A stretch of DNA of 64,000 bases from Paludisphaera soli (GTDB lineage: Bacteria; Planctomycetota; Planctomycetia; Isosphaerales; Isosphaeraceae), in NCBI RefSeq assembly GCF_011064595.1, contig NZ_JAALJI010000007.1:124001-188000 (forward strand), given 5' to 3'. Made by a program: the position numbers and the translations under genes. The notes under the pieces were generated by a model. The model was given only the letters and a program-made list of their open reading frames with translations, was not told where the DNA came from and did no database searches. Shown here one piece after another: positions 45,065 through 54,445 of the stretch; the first letter of the stretch is position 1; each line of letters starts with the position of its first letter.

Positions 45065-47923
45065 TCAATTCTCGGCGGTTCGACGACCGGTCGGGCCGGT
45101 CCGCCGCGCCGTCGCGCCGAGGGCCGGCCTGGGGATGCCGCCGACCGATTCGCGGGGGCTCCGCGACATCTGGGCCAGGCGGAACTTGTGCGGGCCCGGG
45201 CTCGTCGTGAGGGGATACTGGTAATACTCGGCCGAGCCGGTCGCGGGGTCGATGCGGAATCCGGGCTCCTCGCGGACGTGGAGCCGCGTCCCCTCGGGGG
45301 TCGGCTCGATCGAGTCCAGGGTCCACGCGTGGACGCCGCCGTCGCCGTGCTCGACGAACAGCGTGCGGCCGGCGACCGCCAGGCCCTCGGGGAGCTTGTC
45401 GGGCGTCAGGAACCAGCCACGGCCCCGCTCGCCGACGCCTCGCGTCGCCTCGGTGATCGCGCCGCGGACGCTCTTGTGAGACACGAGCTTGCCCGCCGCC
45501 TCCGCGAAGCTGCCGCCCGCCAGGACGACCTCGTCGCCCCGGATCCGCACGGCCAGGCCGTCGGTCGAGACGTACCGGCCGTTCGCGAGCTGGACCCGGA
45601 TGGTCGTGCCGGCCGTCCTGTTGAAGATCAGGTGCTCGGACCCGTGGGGCGAGTCGATCAGGAGCACGACGGCCTCGCCGATCGACTCGACTCGGCCGAC
45701 CCGGTCCAGCGGGGCGACGCCCGGCTCGATCGGCTCGAACACGGTGACGAAGACCGTGCGCAGGCCGTCGCCGGCCTCGGAGCGGCGGCGGACGATCAGG
45801 CTGGAGCGCGTCGCCGTCGACGCCTCGCCCGGGGCCTCGGGGGCGTCGGCGGAGTCGGCCGTGATGAGCGTCGACGGCGAGTCGCCCAGCACGTGGAGCC
45901 TGAGCGCGGGGGCCTGGCCCGCCGCACCGGGGCCGCCGAGGCTCGCGAGCTGGGCGTCCGACGCGGGCTTCGACACGCCGAGCTCGACCTGCGTCGGCCC
46001 CGAGACGGCGGCCTGGAGGCGGGGCCGGAATTCGCCGTAAGACTGCACGAACCAACGCCCTTCCTCGGGCCGGGCCTTGGGGAGGAAGGCGATCGAGGGG
46101 GGGAGCAGGCTCCCCGCCGCGGGGGAGGAGCGGCCCAGCGGCCGCCACGACGCCCCCACGCCGGCCGATGCGTGGAAGATCTGGTCGTGCTGGAGGCCGC
46201 CGTCGACCTCGAAGATCGAGATCGCGAAGCGGCGGTCGGCCGACCCGCTCACCAGGACGGTCTGGCGGTATCGGCTGGTGGAGATCGGATAGGCGTAGCG
46301 GTCGGAGGCGGTGACCACCTGGAAGTCGGGGTCGGCGGCGAAGAACTTGAAGTCGCTGCCGAGGGTGGGGATGCGGGCCGCCTGGGGCGTCTCGCGCTGG
46401 TTGAGGCCGTCGACGACCACCGTGTTGTGGCTCGCGGTCGCCAGGTCCCAGCCGTTGGCCGTGGGGGGCCGCTCGTCGAGGTCGTCGATCAGCGGGACGC
46501 CCCCCGCGCTCAGCCGGAACGCGAGCCGCGCCGAGCGGCGGTCGGTCAGGCCGTCGGGGCCTCGCAGCTCCACGTCGAGCGATCGGGGCCCCTCGCCGAC
46601 GGAGAGCAGGGCGAGGCCCGCGCCCCCCAGCAGCATCGGCCGCCGGCTCGATTCGTAGCCGGTCTCCACGGGCCAGGAGACGCGCTGGACGTCGCGGTCC
46701 GCGGGCCGCGAGGGGACCGCGGAGGCGGCGGCGCGGGCCAGGTCGATCATGGGGAGCGCGGCCTTGCCGGCCGTCGCGTCCGCCTCGCGTCCGCCGCCCA
46801 GGGCCGGCCGGCCGGCCGCCAGGCCGTCGATCCAGCCGTCGAGCAGGCCGAGCACGCGACGGTGGCCGACGACGTCGGCGGTCCGCCAGAAGCCGTCGTG
46901 GTAGAAGCCCCGGCGGGTGAACTCGTCGACGCGGGAGAGGGCCTCGCGGACCATGACCTCGTTCCCCACGAGCCGGCCGACGCCGAGGAGCCCGCGGTAG
47001 ACGTGCAGCGACTCCTCCGTGAAGTCGTCCGGCTGGCGGCTCGCCAGCTCGGCCGAGGCCAGGAAGAAGTCGTCCTCGATCACGCGCCTGGGGTCTGCGC
47101 AGTCCAGCAGGCGTCCGGCCTCGGCCCAGTCGGCGGCGTCGCGGATCAGGCTGTAGGCCAGGATCAGGTTCATCGGGGTTTCCAGGCTGCCGTTCCACTC
47201 CCACTTGCCGGTCTGGAATCCTCGGCGGTACGGGGGGGGCACGCGGGCGGGCTGGAACTGCTTGGCGACCCCCGGCTGGTCGGTGTGCATCGCGTACTGG
47301 GGATAGACCTGGGCGAACCGAAGGAGGATGACGGCGGCCATCTGGGGGAGGAAGGGATCGCGCTCGGCGGGCTCCTGCTCATGCCAGCGGACGGCCGCGT
47401 AGAGGGCGGCCTTCGAGAGGTAGGCGCGGGCCTCGTAGTCGCATTTGGCGTTGATGTAGAGCCGCTCGTCGGCGTACTCGGCCTTCTCCACTACGACCGG
47501 GTGGTAGGGGTACATGTGCCAGACGCCCGGGAGCACCTCGACCTTCTCGGTCGGGATCAGCCCGTCGGCCTTGTTGGGGAGCGGGTAGGCGGGGTTGGGG
47601 AAGGTCTCCTTGCACCTGCGGCATTCGACGTCCTTCGGCTTCTCGATCGACCAGGCCAGGGGGTCGCTCCGCTCGGGGGCGCCGCAGGCCGGGCAGGCGC
47701 AGAACTTCAGGCCCGACTGCACCGGGACGAGATCGGCGAGTTGCCTCGGGCAGAGATTCAGGAGCGTCTGGGCCTGGGGCGTCGCCCAGAATCGGTCCTG
47801 CCATTCCCTGGGGAGATGGACGGGGCCCAGCGGTGGCTCGGCGGCGGGCGCCGCGGTCCTCGCGACAAGGACGAGCGCGATCGCCAGCGGGAGCAGGAGG
47901 GGGCGGGGCGGTCGGAACGTCAT
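45065..47923 (-). CDS. heparinase II/III-like protein, secreted
   Basis: A 952-residue exported protein: signal peptide (residues 8-27), a four-cysteine zinc-ribbon-like element (CACPACGAP and ECRRCKETF, about residues 74-106), an alpha/alpha toroid (about 130-420) and a C-terminal beta-sandwich of the heparinase II/III type (SHNTVVVDGLNQRE, YRQTVLVSGSADRRFAISIFEVDG in two parts, HGSEHLIFN). Such enzymes are lyases for acidic polysaccharides; the catalytic Tyr/His cannot be assigned by eye. A low-complexity Arg/Pro tail ends the protein. It precedes thiC on the same strand. Confidence 0.8.
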   Translation of the reverse strand: MTFRPPRPLLLPLAIALVLVARTAAPAAEPPLGPVHLPREWQDRFWATPQAQTLLNLCPRQLADLVPVQSGLKFCACPACGAPERSDPLAWSIEKPKDVECRRCKETFPNPAYPLPNKADGLIPTEKVEVLPGVWHMYPYHPVVVEKAEYADERLYINAKCDYEARAYLSKAALYAAVRWHEQEPAERDPFLPQMAAVILLRFAQVYPQYAMHTDQPGVAKQFQPARVPPPYRRGFQTGKWEWNGSLETPMNLILAYSLIRDAADWAEAGRLLDCADPRRVIEDDFFLASAELASRQPDDFTEESLHVYRGLLGVGRLVGNEVMVREALSRVDEFTRRGFYHDGFWRTADVVGHRRVLGLLDGWIDGLAAGRPALGGGREADATAGKAALPMIDLARAAASAVPSRPADRDVQRVSWPVETGYESSRRPMLLGGAGLALLSVGEGPRSLDVELRGPDGLTDRRSARLAFRLSAGGVPLIDDLDERPPTANGWDLATASHNTVVVDGLNQRETPQAARIPTLGSDFKFFAADPDFQVVTASDRYAYPISTSRYRQTVLVSGSADRRFAISIFEVDGGLQHDQIFHASAGVGASWRPLGRSSPAAGSLLPPSIAFLPKARPEEGRWFVQSYGEFRPRLQAAVSGPTQVELGVSKPASDAQLASLGGPGAAGQAPALRLHVLGDSPSTLITADSADAPEAPGEASTATRSSLIVRRRSEAGDGLRTVFVTVFEPIEPGVAPLDRVGRVESIGEAVVLLIDSPHGSEHLIFNRTAGTTIRVQLANGRYVSTDGLAVRIRGDEVVLAGGSFAEAAGKLVSHKSVRGAITEATRGVGERGRGWFLTPDKLPEGLAVAGRTLFVEHGDGGVHAWTLDSIEPTPEGTRLHVREEPGFRIDPATGSAEYYQYPLTTSPGPHKFRLAQMSRSPRESVGGIPRPALGATARRTGPTGRRTAEN

Positions 47924-47959
47924 CCTTGAAGTTCTCCGGGTTCCGTCGCAGGGCTTCGA

Positions 47960-48286
47960 TCAGGCGGGGGCGGTCGGCGGGACGTCGGCGGGCTCCGGGG
48001 GGGCCTCGTCGCCGACGCAGTCGAGTTCCGTGTCGCGTCGGTCGGGGTCGAGGCGGAACAGGCGGACGTCGCCCATGGATTCGCCGACCTCGAGCTTCAG
48101 GCCGTCGCGGTGGGACCGGCCTCGCGCCAGCTGGGCGTCGCGGTGGATCGCGCAGGCCAGGCCGTAGTTCTTCAGCTCGCGTCGGGGGCCGTCGCTCCAG
48201 GGAGCGGCGATCTTGTAGACGGCCGGCTCCCGACATCCGGGCGCGGAGCAGACCGGCCGATAGCGGAAGCGTCTGGGCGGCTCCAT
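47960..48286 (-). CDS. small Cys-containing protein of unknown function
   Basis: A 108-residue protein from the ATG at 48286. The N-terminal part has a Cys pattern that could bind zinc (CSAPGC, then YGLACAIH), separated by a basic stretch (WSDGPRRELKNYG). The last 30 residues are acidic and Pro-rich. No signal peptide. I do not recognise the family. The gene lies 36 bases before the heparinase-like gene on the same strand and may be in its operon. Confidence 0.65.
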   Translation of the reverse strand: MEPPRRFRYRPVCSAPGCREPAVYKIAAPWSDGPRRELKNYGLACAIHRDAQLARGRSHRDGLKLEVGESMGDVRLFRLDPDRRDTELDCVGDEAPPEPADVPPTAPA

Positions 48287-48458
48287 CCGAGCGGGACTCC
48301 CCTTGCGGTTCGGCTCGACCTTCGATCCGAGGCCGGCGACACGATACCCGCCCGGGACTTGCAGGGCAACGGCGACCGGCGGGAGGGATGGGGATGCGGG
48401 GGATCGGGCGTCGGCGGAGAGGACGACGGCCGAGGCGGGCGGGGGGGCGGGGGCGGGC

Positions 48459-50261
48459 TCAGCGGGCGAGCTTGCGGGGGTCGCTCTCGGTGCCGTCGAA
48501 GATGGTGGTGATGAACGTCTTCTTGCGGATCTGGGCGATGAGGGCCTGGCGTTCCTGTCCGGACTTCTCGTTCTCCAGCGTCTTGCGGATCTCGTCCTGC
48601 AGCTCGGCGAACGAGGCCGGGCCCGCGGAGCGTCGGGATTCGACGCGGACGACGTGGAAGCTCGTCGGGCCTTCGATGACGCCGCTGACGGCACCGAGCG
48701 GGAGGGTCTCGATGGCCTGGTTCACGGCGGCCACGACGTAGCTCCCCGGGGCGGTTTCCATCAGGCCGCCGTCGGCCTTGACCCGGCTGGGACCTTCGCT
48801 CTCGGCGGCGGCGAGGGCGGCGAAATCCTCGCCCTTGTCGAGGCGGGCTCGGAGCGCGTCGATCTTGGCGCGGGCCTCGGCCTCGGTGGCGTGGCGGCCC
48901 TTCTCGACGAGGATCTCGCGCCAGACGATGGCGGCGGTGCGGTGGTTCTCCTTGTCGTTGACGTGCTTGTTGTAGTAGGCGAGCATCTCGGGCAGGCCGA
49001 CGGCGACCTTCCCGCTGAGTCGCTGCTGCATGAAGACGTGGGCGAGGAACTCCTGCCGGAAGTTCTGGTGCATCGCCGAGAGGGAGCGTCCTTCTTCCGA
49101 GAGCTTCCGTCGGAGCTGGACGTCGTCGTCCGCGAGGTTCTGGTGGCGTAGCACGGGCAGCTCCTCCTCGCGCCAGACCTTGTCGGCGACGTCCAGGAGC
49201 CGCTTGATCTGCTTGTCGTCGTCCTTGAGGTGGTGCTTGGCCTCCTGGACCAGCATGGTGCGCTCGATGAGCGCCGCGAGGACGTGCTTGGCGACCATGT
49301 TCAGCTCCTGGCGAGAGAGCTGGCCGGCCTTGCCTCCCTGCTTGCGCACGGCCTCCCTGACGGCCGTGCTGAGCTCGCCCATCGTGATGACGTCGTCGCC
49401 GATGCGCGCCGCGGCGAGACCGGCCTCTTTCACGTTCGCGGAGCCGACGACGTCGGCCGCTGGGGCGGCCGACGTCGTGGCGACTTGGCGGACCTGGCCG
49501 TCGCCCCGGGGGGCGACGTAACCCGCCGAGGGGGCGTCGGCCTTGGCCGGCGCCGGGGACAGGTCGGGGGCTTCCTCGGCCGGCGCGGGCGCCGGAGACG
49601 GCTCGGGCTCGGGCTCGGCCGACGGGGCGGCCTTCGGCTTCGCGGGTGCCTCGGCGGGGGCGGGGGCGACCTCGATCGCCGGCATCAGTTCGGGCTTCGG
49701 GCCCAGCAGAGGGTCGCCCTCGGATTCGACCTCGGCCTGGTAAGGGGCCGGGGCGGGCTCGGCGTCGGGGAGCGGCGGGGCCTGCATCGCGACGTCGGAG
49801 TTGGGGTCGGGGTCGGCCTCCAGGGCCGGCGGCAGGGCGGGCGCATCGCTCGCGACGGCCTCTTCCGGCTTCGGGAGATCGCCCGAGGTCGGCGTCGCTT
49901 CAAATGCCGGGGCCGCGGCGAGCTGCCGGGGAGACTCGCCTTGGCGGGCCTGCGGCGGGGTAGGGGCCGGCGTCGTGGACGGCGGCCCTCCGTCCGACGC
50001 GGCGACCCTGGGCGCGAGGCCGGTCTCGGGCCGCTTGGCGATCAGGGGGTGGCCCGACCAGTTCGGGTTCGCCGGGTCGGGGAGCGTCGCGCGTGCGACG
50101 GATGGGTGGGTCCCGCGATTGATCGTGTCGTGGATCGAGGGGACCGCCTCCATCCCGACCGGCCCGTCGCCCGACGTTTCGGGCATCCGGGCGTTTCGCG
50201 ATTGCGCGCAGCCGCCGATCGCGACTCCGATCAGGGCGACTGCGAGGGTCTGTCTCTTCAT
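48459..50261 (-). CDS. SurA/PrsA-like peptidyl-prolyl isomerase lipoprotein
   Basis: A 600-residue predicted lipoprotein. From the ATG at 50261 the lipobox IGGC is at residues 15-18. Residues about 70-285 are a Pro/Ala/Glu-rich, probably disordered linker. A SurA-type N-terminal helical domain follows (residues 290-430: AARIGDDVITMGELSTAVRE, then LNMVAKHVLAALIERTML). A parvulin-type rotamase domain ends the protein (about 435-560: HRTAAIVWREILVEKG, LPLGAVSGVIEGPTSFHVVRV). It probably helps fold outer-membrane or secreted proteins. The long linker would let the isomerase reach away from the membrane. Confidence 0.85.
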   Translation of the reverse strand: MKRQTLAVALIGVAIGGCAQSRNARMPETSGDGPVGMEAVPSIHDTINRGTHPSVARATLPDPANPNWSGHPLIAKRPETGLAPRVAASDGGPPSTTPAPTPPQARQGESPRQLAAAPAFEATPTSGDLPKPEEAVASDAPALPPALEADPDPNSDVAMQAPPLPDAEPAPAPYQAEVESEGDPLLGPKPELMPAIEVAPAPAEAPAKPKAAPSAEPEPEPSPAPAPAEEAPDLSPAPAKADAPSAGYVAPRGDGQVRQVATTSAAPAADVVGSANVKEAGLAAARIGDDVITMGELSTAVREAVRKQGGKAGQLSRQELNMVAKHVLAALIERTMLVQEAKHHLKDDDKQIKRLLDVADKVWREEELPVLRHQNLADDDVQLRRKLSEEGRSLSAMHQNFRQEFLAHVFMQQRLSGKVAVGLPEMLAYYNKHVNDKENHRTAAIVWREILVEKGRHATEAEARAKIDALRARLDKGEDFAALAAAESEGPSRVKADGGLMETAPGSYVVAAVNQAIETLPLGAVSGVIEGPTSFHVVRVESRRSAGPASFAELQDEIRKTLENEKSGQERQALIAQIRKKTFITTIFDGTESDPRKLAR

Positions 50262-50581
50262 CGCTACCGTCTCCATCCTTGGAGAGCCGAGGCCCCGCCG
50301 CGCGGGACGAGCAGGCCCCGCCCGCGAAGCCGCGAGGGAACGGCCCGCGAGGGCCGATCGCGTCTACTTCACTGTTTTTGAAGCTCCGAGGCCGGCCCCC
50401 TCATGCGACAGGCTGGGGCCCGGGTCGGTTCCCGTCCGGGACGTCGGTTCGAAGACGTGGCGTTCGCGGAGTCCCGCGTCGTGCAAGATATCGGAATCTC
50501 GGTTCCGGGCAAGGTCGATCGGCGGGCCGTCCCGGGATTGGCGACGGCCCGCCGATCGCGATGGGGGCGATGAGGTCCGGC
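50262..50581. other. intergenic region between SurA-like and Gfo/Idh genes
   Basis: About 320 bases. It holds the hairpin at 50517-50557 and an AT-rich spot around 50365-50385 that could belong to the promoter of the SurA-like gene. No protein-like frame seen. Confidence 0.45.
50517..50557 (-). terminator. long hairpin, likely terminator of the Gfo/Idh gene
   Basis: Perfect 15-base-pair stem GATCGGCGGGCCGTC (50517-50531) with GACGGCCCGCCGATC (50543-50557), loop of 11 bases, 25 bases after the minus-strand stop at 50582. No long T run follows. Confidence 0.65.
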
Positions 50582-51916
50582 TCAGACCTTCCAGGCCTCG
50601 CGGAACGGGCGGGTGCGGAGGCCGTCGGCCTCGTCGTCGTTCACGAAAGCCTCCTTGACCGGGTCGAATTCGAGCTTGCGGCCGAGGATCCAGGATGCGG
50701 CGGCGGCGTGGCAGGCGACGTGGGAGCGCCGCATGACCTCGGCGTTGGCCGCGGGCTTCTCGCGGGACTTGATGCAGTCCAGCCAGTTGCGGGCGTGGGC
50801 GCCGACGTCGAGGCCGCTGTCGGGCGTGCCGGCGGGGAGGTCGTTGAGCTTGGCCTTGAGCCCATCGGGCCGGATCTCGACGCCGCCGTTGTCGCCGGTC
50901 TCCACCCAGCCGTCCTCGCCGACGAACCGGACCGGGCAGGTCCCCAGCGGGGTGATCCAGCCCGTGCGCTCGCCGAACGGGGTCTTGAGGAAGTCCAGGA
51001 CCAGCTCCACGCCGTTGGCGTAGCGGGCGGTGATGCGGGTTTCGGAAGGCTCGAACGAGATCGGCGTGGTGCCGTCGGCGTCGTTCGCCCACTGGCAGAG
51101 GTCGACGGTATGGGCTCCCCAGTCCAGGAGCCGGGCCCCCGAGTCGAAGTCGTACTGCCCGCGCCAGCGACCCTCGACGTAGGCGTGGTTGTAGGGCCGC
51201 CAGGGGGCGGGGCCGAGCCAGAGGTCCCAATCGACCTCGTCCTTCTTCGGCGTCGGCTCGGTCGGCAGCCACTGGGTGTCGATCGACGGGGTGTAGACCG
51301 AGGCGTACAGGGTCTTCAGCTTGCCGAGCTTGCCGCTCCGGGCGAGGTCGACGGCGAACTGGAAGTTCGGCACGCTCCGGCGTTGGGTGCCCGCCTGGAA
51401 GACCCGCCCGGTCTCCTGGATCGTGTCGGCGAGCTTCCGACAGAGGTCGATGGTCAGGCCGCAGGGCTTCTCGCTGTAGACGTCCTTCCCGGCTCGGGCG
51501 GCCAGGATCGAGGCGTGGGCGTGCCAGCGGTCGCCGGTGGCGATCAGAACGGCGTCGACGTCCTTGCGGTCGAGCACCTCGCGGAAGTCGCGGACCGAGG
51601 CGCAGTCCTGGCTGCCGTAATGCTTGTCGACCCGCTCCTTGGCCGCGTTCCGTCGCTTCGCCTGGACGTCGCAGACGACGAGGGCCTGGACGTCCCGCTG
51701 GGCGAGCATCGGGCCGAGGTCGTAGGTGCATCGCGGCCCGTAGCCGATGACGCCGAGGCCGATCCGCTCGCTCGGCGCCGCGACGCCCCCGCGGCCGAGC
51801 GCGCGGGCCGGGACGATGGTCGGGAAGCTCGCGGCGACGCCCCAGGCCGCGGCCGTGGTCAGGAAGCCTCGTCGGCTGGCCCCGGTTTCGGTCCTGGCTT
51901 TCCGTTCGATCGTCAT
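50582..51916 (-). CDS. Gfo/Idh/MocA family oxidoreductase with Tat signal
   Basis: A 444-residue NAD(P)-dependent oxidoreductase exported by the Tat route: SRRGFLTTAAAWG near residues 14-26. The Rossmann part has GLGVIGYGPR and the family motif SEKPCGLTID (Glu-Lys-Pro, about residue 145). The C-terminal domain includes LLDWGAHTVDLCQWA with the catalytic His region. Exported members of this family are numerous in planctomycetes and usually act on sugars or sugar acids. Start at ATG 51916; transcription is away from the gene at 52098. Confidence 0.9.
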   Translation of the reverse strand: MTIERKARTETGASRRGFLTTAAAWGVAASFPTIVPARALGRGGVAAPSERIGLGVIGYGPRCTYDLGPMLAQRDVQALVVCDVQAKRRNAAKERVDKHYGSQDCASVRDFREVLDRKDVDAVLIATGDRWHAHASILAARAGKDVYSEKPCGLTIDLCRKLADTIQETGRVFQAGTQRRSVPNFQFAVDLARSGKLGKLKTLYASVYTPSIDTQWLPTEPTPKKDEVDWDLWLGPAPWRPYNHAYVEGRWRGQYDFDSGARLLDWGAHTVDLCQWANDADGTTPISFEPSETRITARYANGVELVLDFLKTPFGERTGWITPLGTCPVRFVGEDGWVETGDNGGVEIRPDGLKAKLNDLPAGTPDSGLDVGAHARNWLDCIKSREKPAANAEVMRRSHVACHAAAASWILGRKLEFDPVKEAFVNDDEADGLRTRPFREAWKV

Positions 51917-52019
51917 GGCGGGTCCTCGGGAGGGGGGAAGGGGGGACCATCCTCGCAACGCGCCGACTGTATCCCGGGCGTAAGGCGCGATCAACGGGGC
52001 GCCCGGCCGCCCCGCCGGC

Positions 52020-52048
52020 TTGACGCGTCCTCCGGGGCCTCCTAACCT
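52020..52048 (+). promoter_or_regulatory. possible promoter of the gene at 52098
   Basis: TTGACG (52020-52025, five of six) and TAACCT (52043-52048, three of six) with a 17-base spacer, 50 bases before the start codon. Confidence 0.35.
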
Positions 52049-52097
52049 TCAGGGACTTCCGCAAGACCAGGACTTGAAGTTCGCCAGGAGAGACGCG

Positions 52098-53132
52098 ATG
52101 CGCGAGGTCCCTTCCCCCAAGAAGCTCGTCGGCCTCGCGCTGCTCGTCCTCGGCCTGGGGACTCTCCCGGCCGTTCACGCGGAAGACGGGTCGGTCGTCG
52201 TCTACTCGGCGCTCGACCGCGAGTTCTCGGATCCGGTGCTTACGGACCTGACGAAGCGGGAAGGGCTCACCCTGCGGGCGAAGTACGACGTGGAGAGCAC
52301 GAAGACCGTCGGCCTGGTGAACGCGATCATGGCCGAGTCGGTCAACACCCGCTGCGACCTGTTCTGGAACAACGAGATCCTCAACACGATCCGTCTCAAG
52401 CGGAAGGGGCTGCTGCAGCCCTTCCACCCGCGCTCCTCGGGAGACGTGCCGGACGCGTTCAAGGACCCCGAGGGATGCTGGTACGGCTTCGCGGGCCGGG
52501 CCCGGGTCCTCATCGTCAACACTCGGTTCATCCCCAAGCCCGAGCGTCCCAAAGGGATCGCCGACCTGGCCTCCTTTCGCTGGAACGGCCGGGTGGGGAT
52601 CGCCAAGCCCCTGTTCGGCACGACGGCGACCCACGCCGCCTGCCTCTTCGCCGCCTGGGGTGACGACAAGGCCAAGTCGTTCTTCCGGAGCCTCAAGGCC
52701 AACGACGTCCAGCTGCTCGCGGGCAACCGACAGGTCGCCGCGGCGGTCGCCTCGGGCCAGCTCGTCTTCGGCCTGACCGACACCGACGACGCGATGCTGG
52801 AGATCGAGGCCGGCGCCCCCGTCGAGATCATCTATCCCGACCGCGAGCCCGGCGGCCTCGGCACGCTGTTCATCCCCAACACCCTCGCCGTCATCAAGGG
52901 GGCCCCCCACCCCGTCGCGGCGGGCAAGCTCGCCGACGCCATCCTCTCACCGGAAGTCGAGAACCGCCTGGCCGACGGTCCGAGCGCCCAGATCCCCCTC
53001 CTGAAGTCCGTCACCAAGCCCGCCCGCGTCGAGACCCCGGCCACCGTCCCCGCCATGAAGGTCGACTTCCAGGCCGCGGCCGACGCGTGGGACCGGGCCG
53101 CCGCCTTCCTCGCCGCCGAGTTCGCCGAGTAG
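52098..53132 (+). CDS. iron(III)-type ABC transporter substrate-binding protein
   Basis: A 344-residue periplasmic binding protein. Signal peptide at 1-28 (cleavage after VHA). The FutA/FbpA-like start VVVYSALDREFSDPVL is followed by the hinge segments WYGFAGRARVLIVNTRF and GRVGIAKPLFGTTATHAACL and the late FIPNTLAVIKGAPHP. Iron-binding tyrosines cannot be assigned with certainty. No permease or ATPase is adjacent; the only importer of this type in the window is at 8-13 kb, which has its own binding-protein-like lipoprotein. Confidence 0.88.
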   Translation: MREVPSPKKLVGLALLVLGLGTLPAVHAEDGSVVVYSALDREFSDPVLTDLTKREGLTLRAKYDVESTKTVGLVNAIMAESVNTRCDLFWNNEILNTIRLKRKGLLQPFHPRSSGDVPDAFKDPEGCWYGFAGRARVLIVNTRFIPKPERPKGIADLASFRWNGRVGIAKPLFGTTATHAACLFAAWGDDKAKSFFRSLKANDVQLLAGNRQVAAAVASGQLVFGLTDTDDAMLEIEAGAPVEIIYPDREPGGLGTLFIPNTLAVIKGAPHPVAAGKLADAILSPEVENRLADGPSAQIPLLKSVTKPARVETPATVPAMKVDFQAAADAWDRAAAFLAAEFAE

Positions 53133-53302
53133 GGTCGACCCCGCGGGATCGCCCGAGGCTCCGCCGGCGGCGGGGACGGGTATTTTCAGGCTCCTCGGTT
53201 GCTCTCGGGCCGATCGCCGGGACAATAGGCGTCTGGTCGATCAGGTGGAACCGGTCCGCCGCGCCTCCGCATTCCTCCGACTCCTTGATGGTTTCCTCGC
53301 TC

Positions 53303-54241
53303 ATGATATTGTGCGTGACGCTGAATCCGTGCCTGGACAAAACGCTGGTGGTTCCGGGTTGGAAGCCCGGCGATTCGGTGCGCGGCAAGGCGGTCCGCGA
53401 CGTCGTCGGCGGCAAGGGGAACAACGTGGCCCGGGCGCTGAAGCGGCTTGGGAGGTCGTCGCGGCCGGTGACGTTCCTGGGCGGGGCCGCCGGCGCGACC
53501 TGCCGGGCCCTCCTGGCCGAGGTCGACGGCCTGGATCCGATCGTTGTGGAGACGCGGTCGACGACGCGGGTGATCCTGACCGTCGCGACCGAGGGGACGA
53601 CCGACCAGACGGCCTTCTTCGACCCCGACCCGGCGATCTCTCAGGCCGAGGCCGACGAGCTGGTCGCGCAGGTCGAGCGGGCCCTGTCCGAGCCCGGCGT
53701 GGAGGCGTTGACGCTCTCCGGCTCCAGCCCCTCCCCCACGACGCACGGGGTGTACAGCGAGCTGATCTCGCTGGCTCGGGCCCGCCGCATCCCCGTCTTC
53801 CTCGACACCTACGGCCCGGCGCTGGAGGCCATCTGGGGGTTCTGGCCGACCGTCATCCAGATGAACCGACGCGAGGCGGCGATGCGTCTGGGCAAGCCCT
53901 CGGTCGACGACGAGGACGTCGTCCGGCTACTCCGCGACTGGAGGCGACGGGGCGTCGCCTGTGGGATCGTCACCGACGGCCCCGACCCGGCCCTGGTCCA
54001 GTTCGGCGACGTGCTCTATCAGGTCGCCCCGCCGGAGATCCCGTTGAAGAACCCGATCGGCTCGGGCGACTCGCTGCTCGCCGGGCTCGTCGACGGCTGG
54101 CTCAAGGGGAGCGAACCGGAGGCCGTCATTCGCCGCGCCGTCGCCTGCGCGGCCGCCAACGCCTCCGTCTGGGACGCCGGCGCGATCGAGCCCGAGACGG
54201 TCGAGCGCCTCGAAGACGAGCTGGAGTTGGAGGCATTCTGA
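53303..54241 (+). CDS. PfkB-type hexose-phosphate kinase (1-phosphofructokinase/tagatose-6-phosphate kinase family)
   Basis: A 312-residue ribokinase-fold kinase. The N-terminus MILCVTLNPCLDKTLVV is the family start; ATG 53288 five codons upstream is an alternative. GGKGNNVARALKRLG is the first PfkB signature, and NPIGSGDSLLAGLVDG carries the catalytic Asp near residue 250. It phosphorylates a sugar phosphate with ATP; which one cannot be told from sequence. Regulators and a PTS are not nearby, so it is unlikely to be part of a fructose PTS operon. Confidence 0.88.
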   Translation: MILCVTLNPCLDKTLVVPGWKPGDSVRGKAVRDVVGGKGNNVARALKRLGRSSRPVTFLGGAAGATCRALLAEVDGLDPIVVETRSTTRVILTVATEGTTDQTAFFDPDPAISQAEADELVAQVERALSEPGVEALTLSGSSPSPTTHGVYSELISLARARRIPVFLDTYGPALEAIWGFWPTVIQMNRREAAMRLGKPSVDDEDVVRLLRDWRRRGVACGIVTDGPDPALVQFGDVLYQVAPPEIPLKNPIGSGDSLLAGLVDGWLKGSEPEAVIRRAVACAAANASVWDAGAIEPETVERLEDELELEAF

Positions 54242-54445
54242 ACGTCGGGGCCTTCGCCGCGCCCGCGAACGGCCCGAGCTTCTAACCCAGGACCGGCCCG
54301 TCCCGCCCGGGTAGCCCCTGGCGACCCGCCGGGCGGTGGGGTAGCCTCGCAGGCGTGAGCGGGGGCGAGCGGCGGGTCGTCTCGTCGCCCCCCGGCGGGC
54401 GGTTCGACCGCCCGGAACGACCCTCCGGAATCAGGGAATCCCAAG

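Noticed and set aside
52098-53132. Iron-type binding protein as a direct part of the importer at 8-13 kb
   Set aside because: It is about 39 kb away, on the other strand, and the importer has its own lipoprotein. A functional link is possible but nothing in the sequence supports it.
53087-54241. Longer N-terminus for the PfkB kinase
   Set aside because: The extra 67-72 residues are Arg/Pro noise overlapping the end of the binding-protein gene; the family N-terminus starts at 53303.
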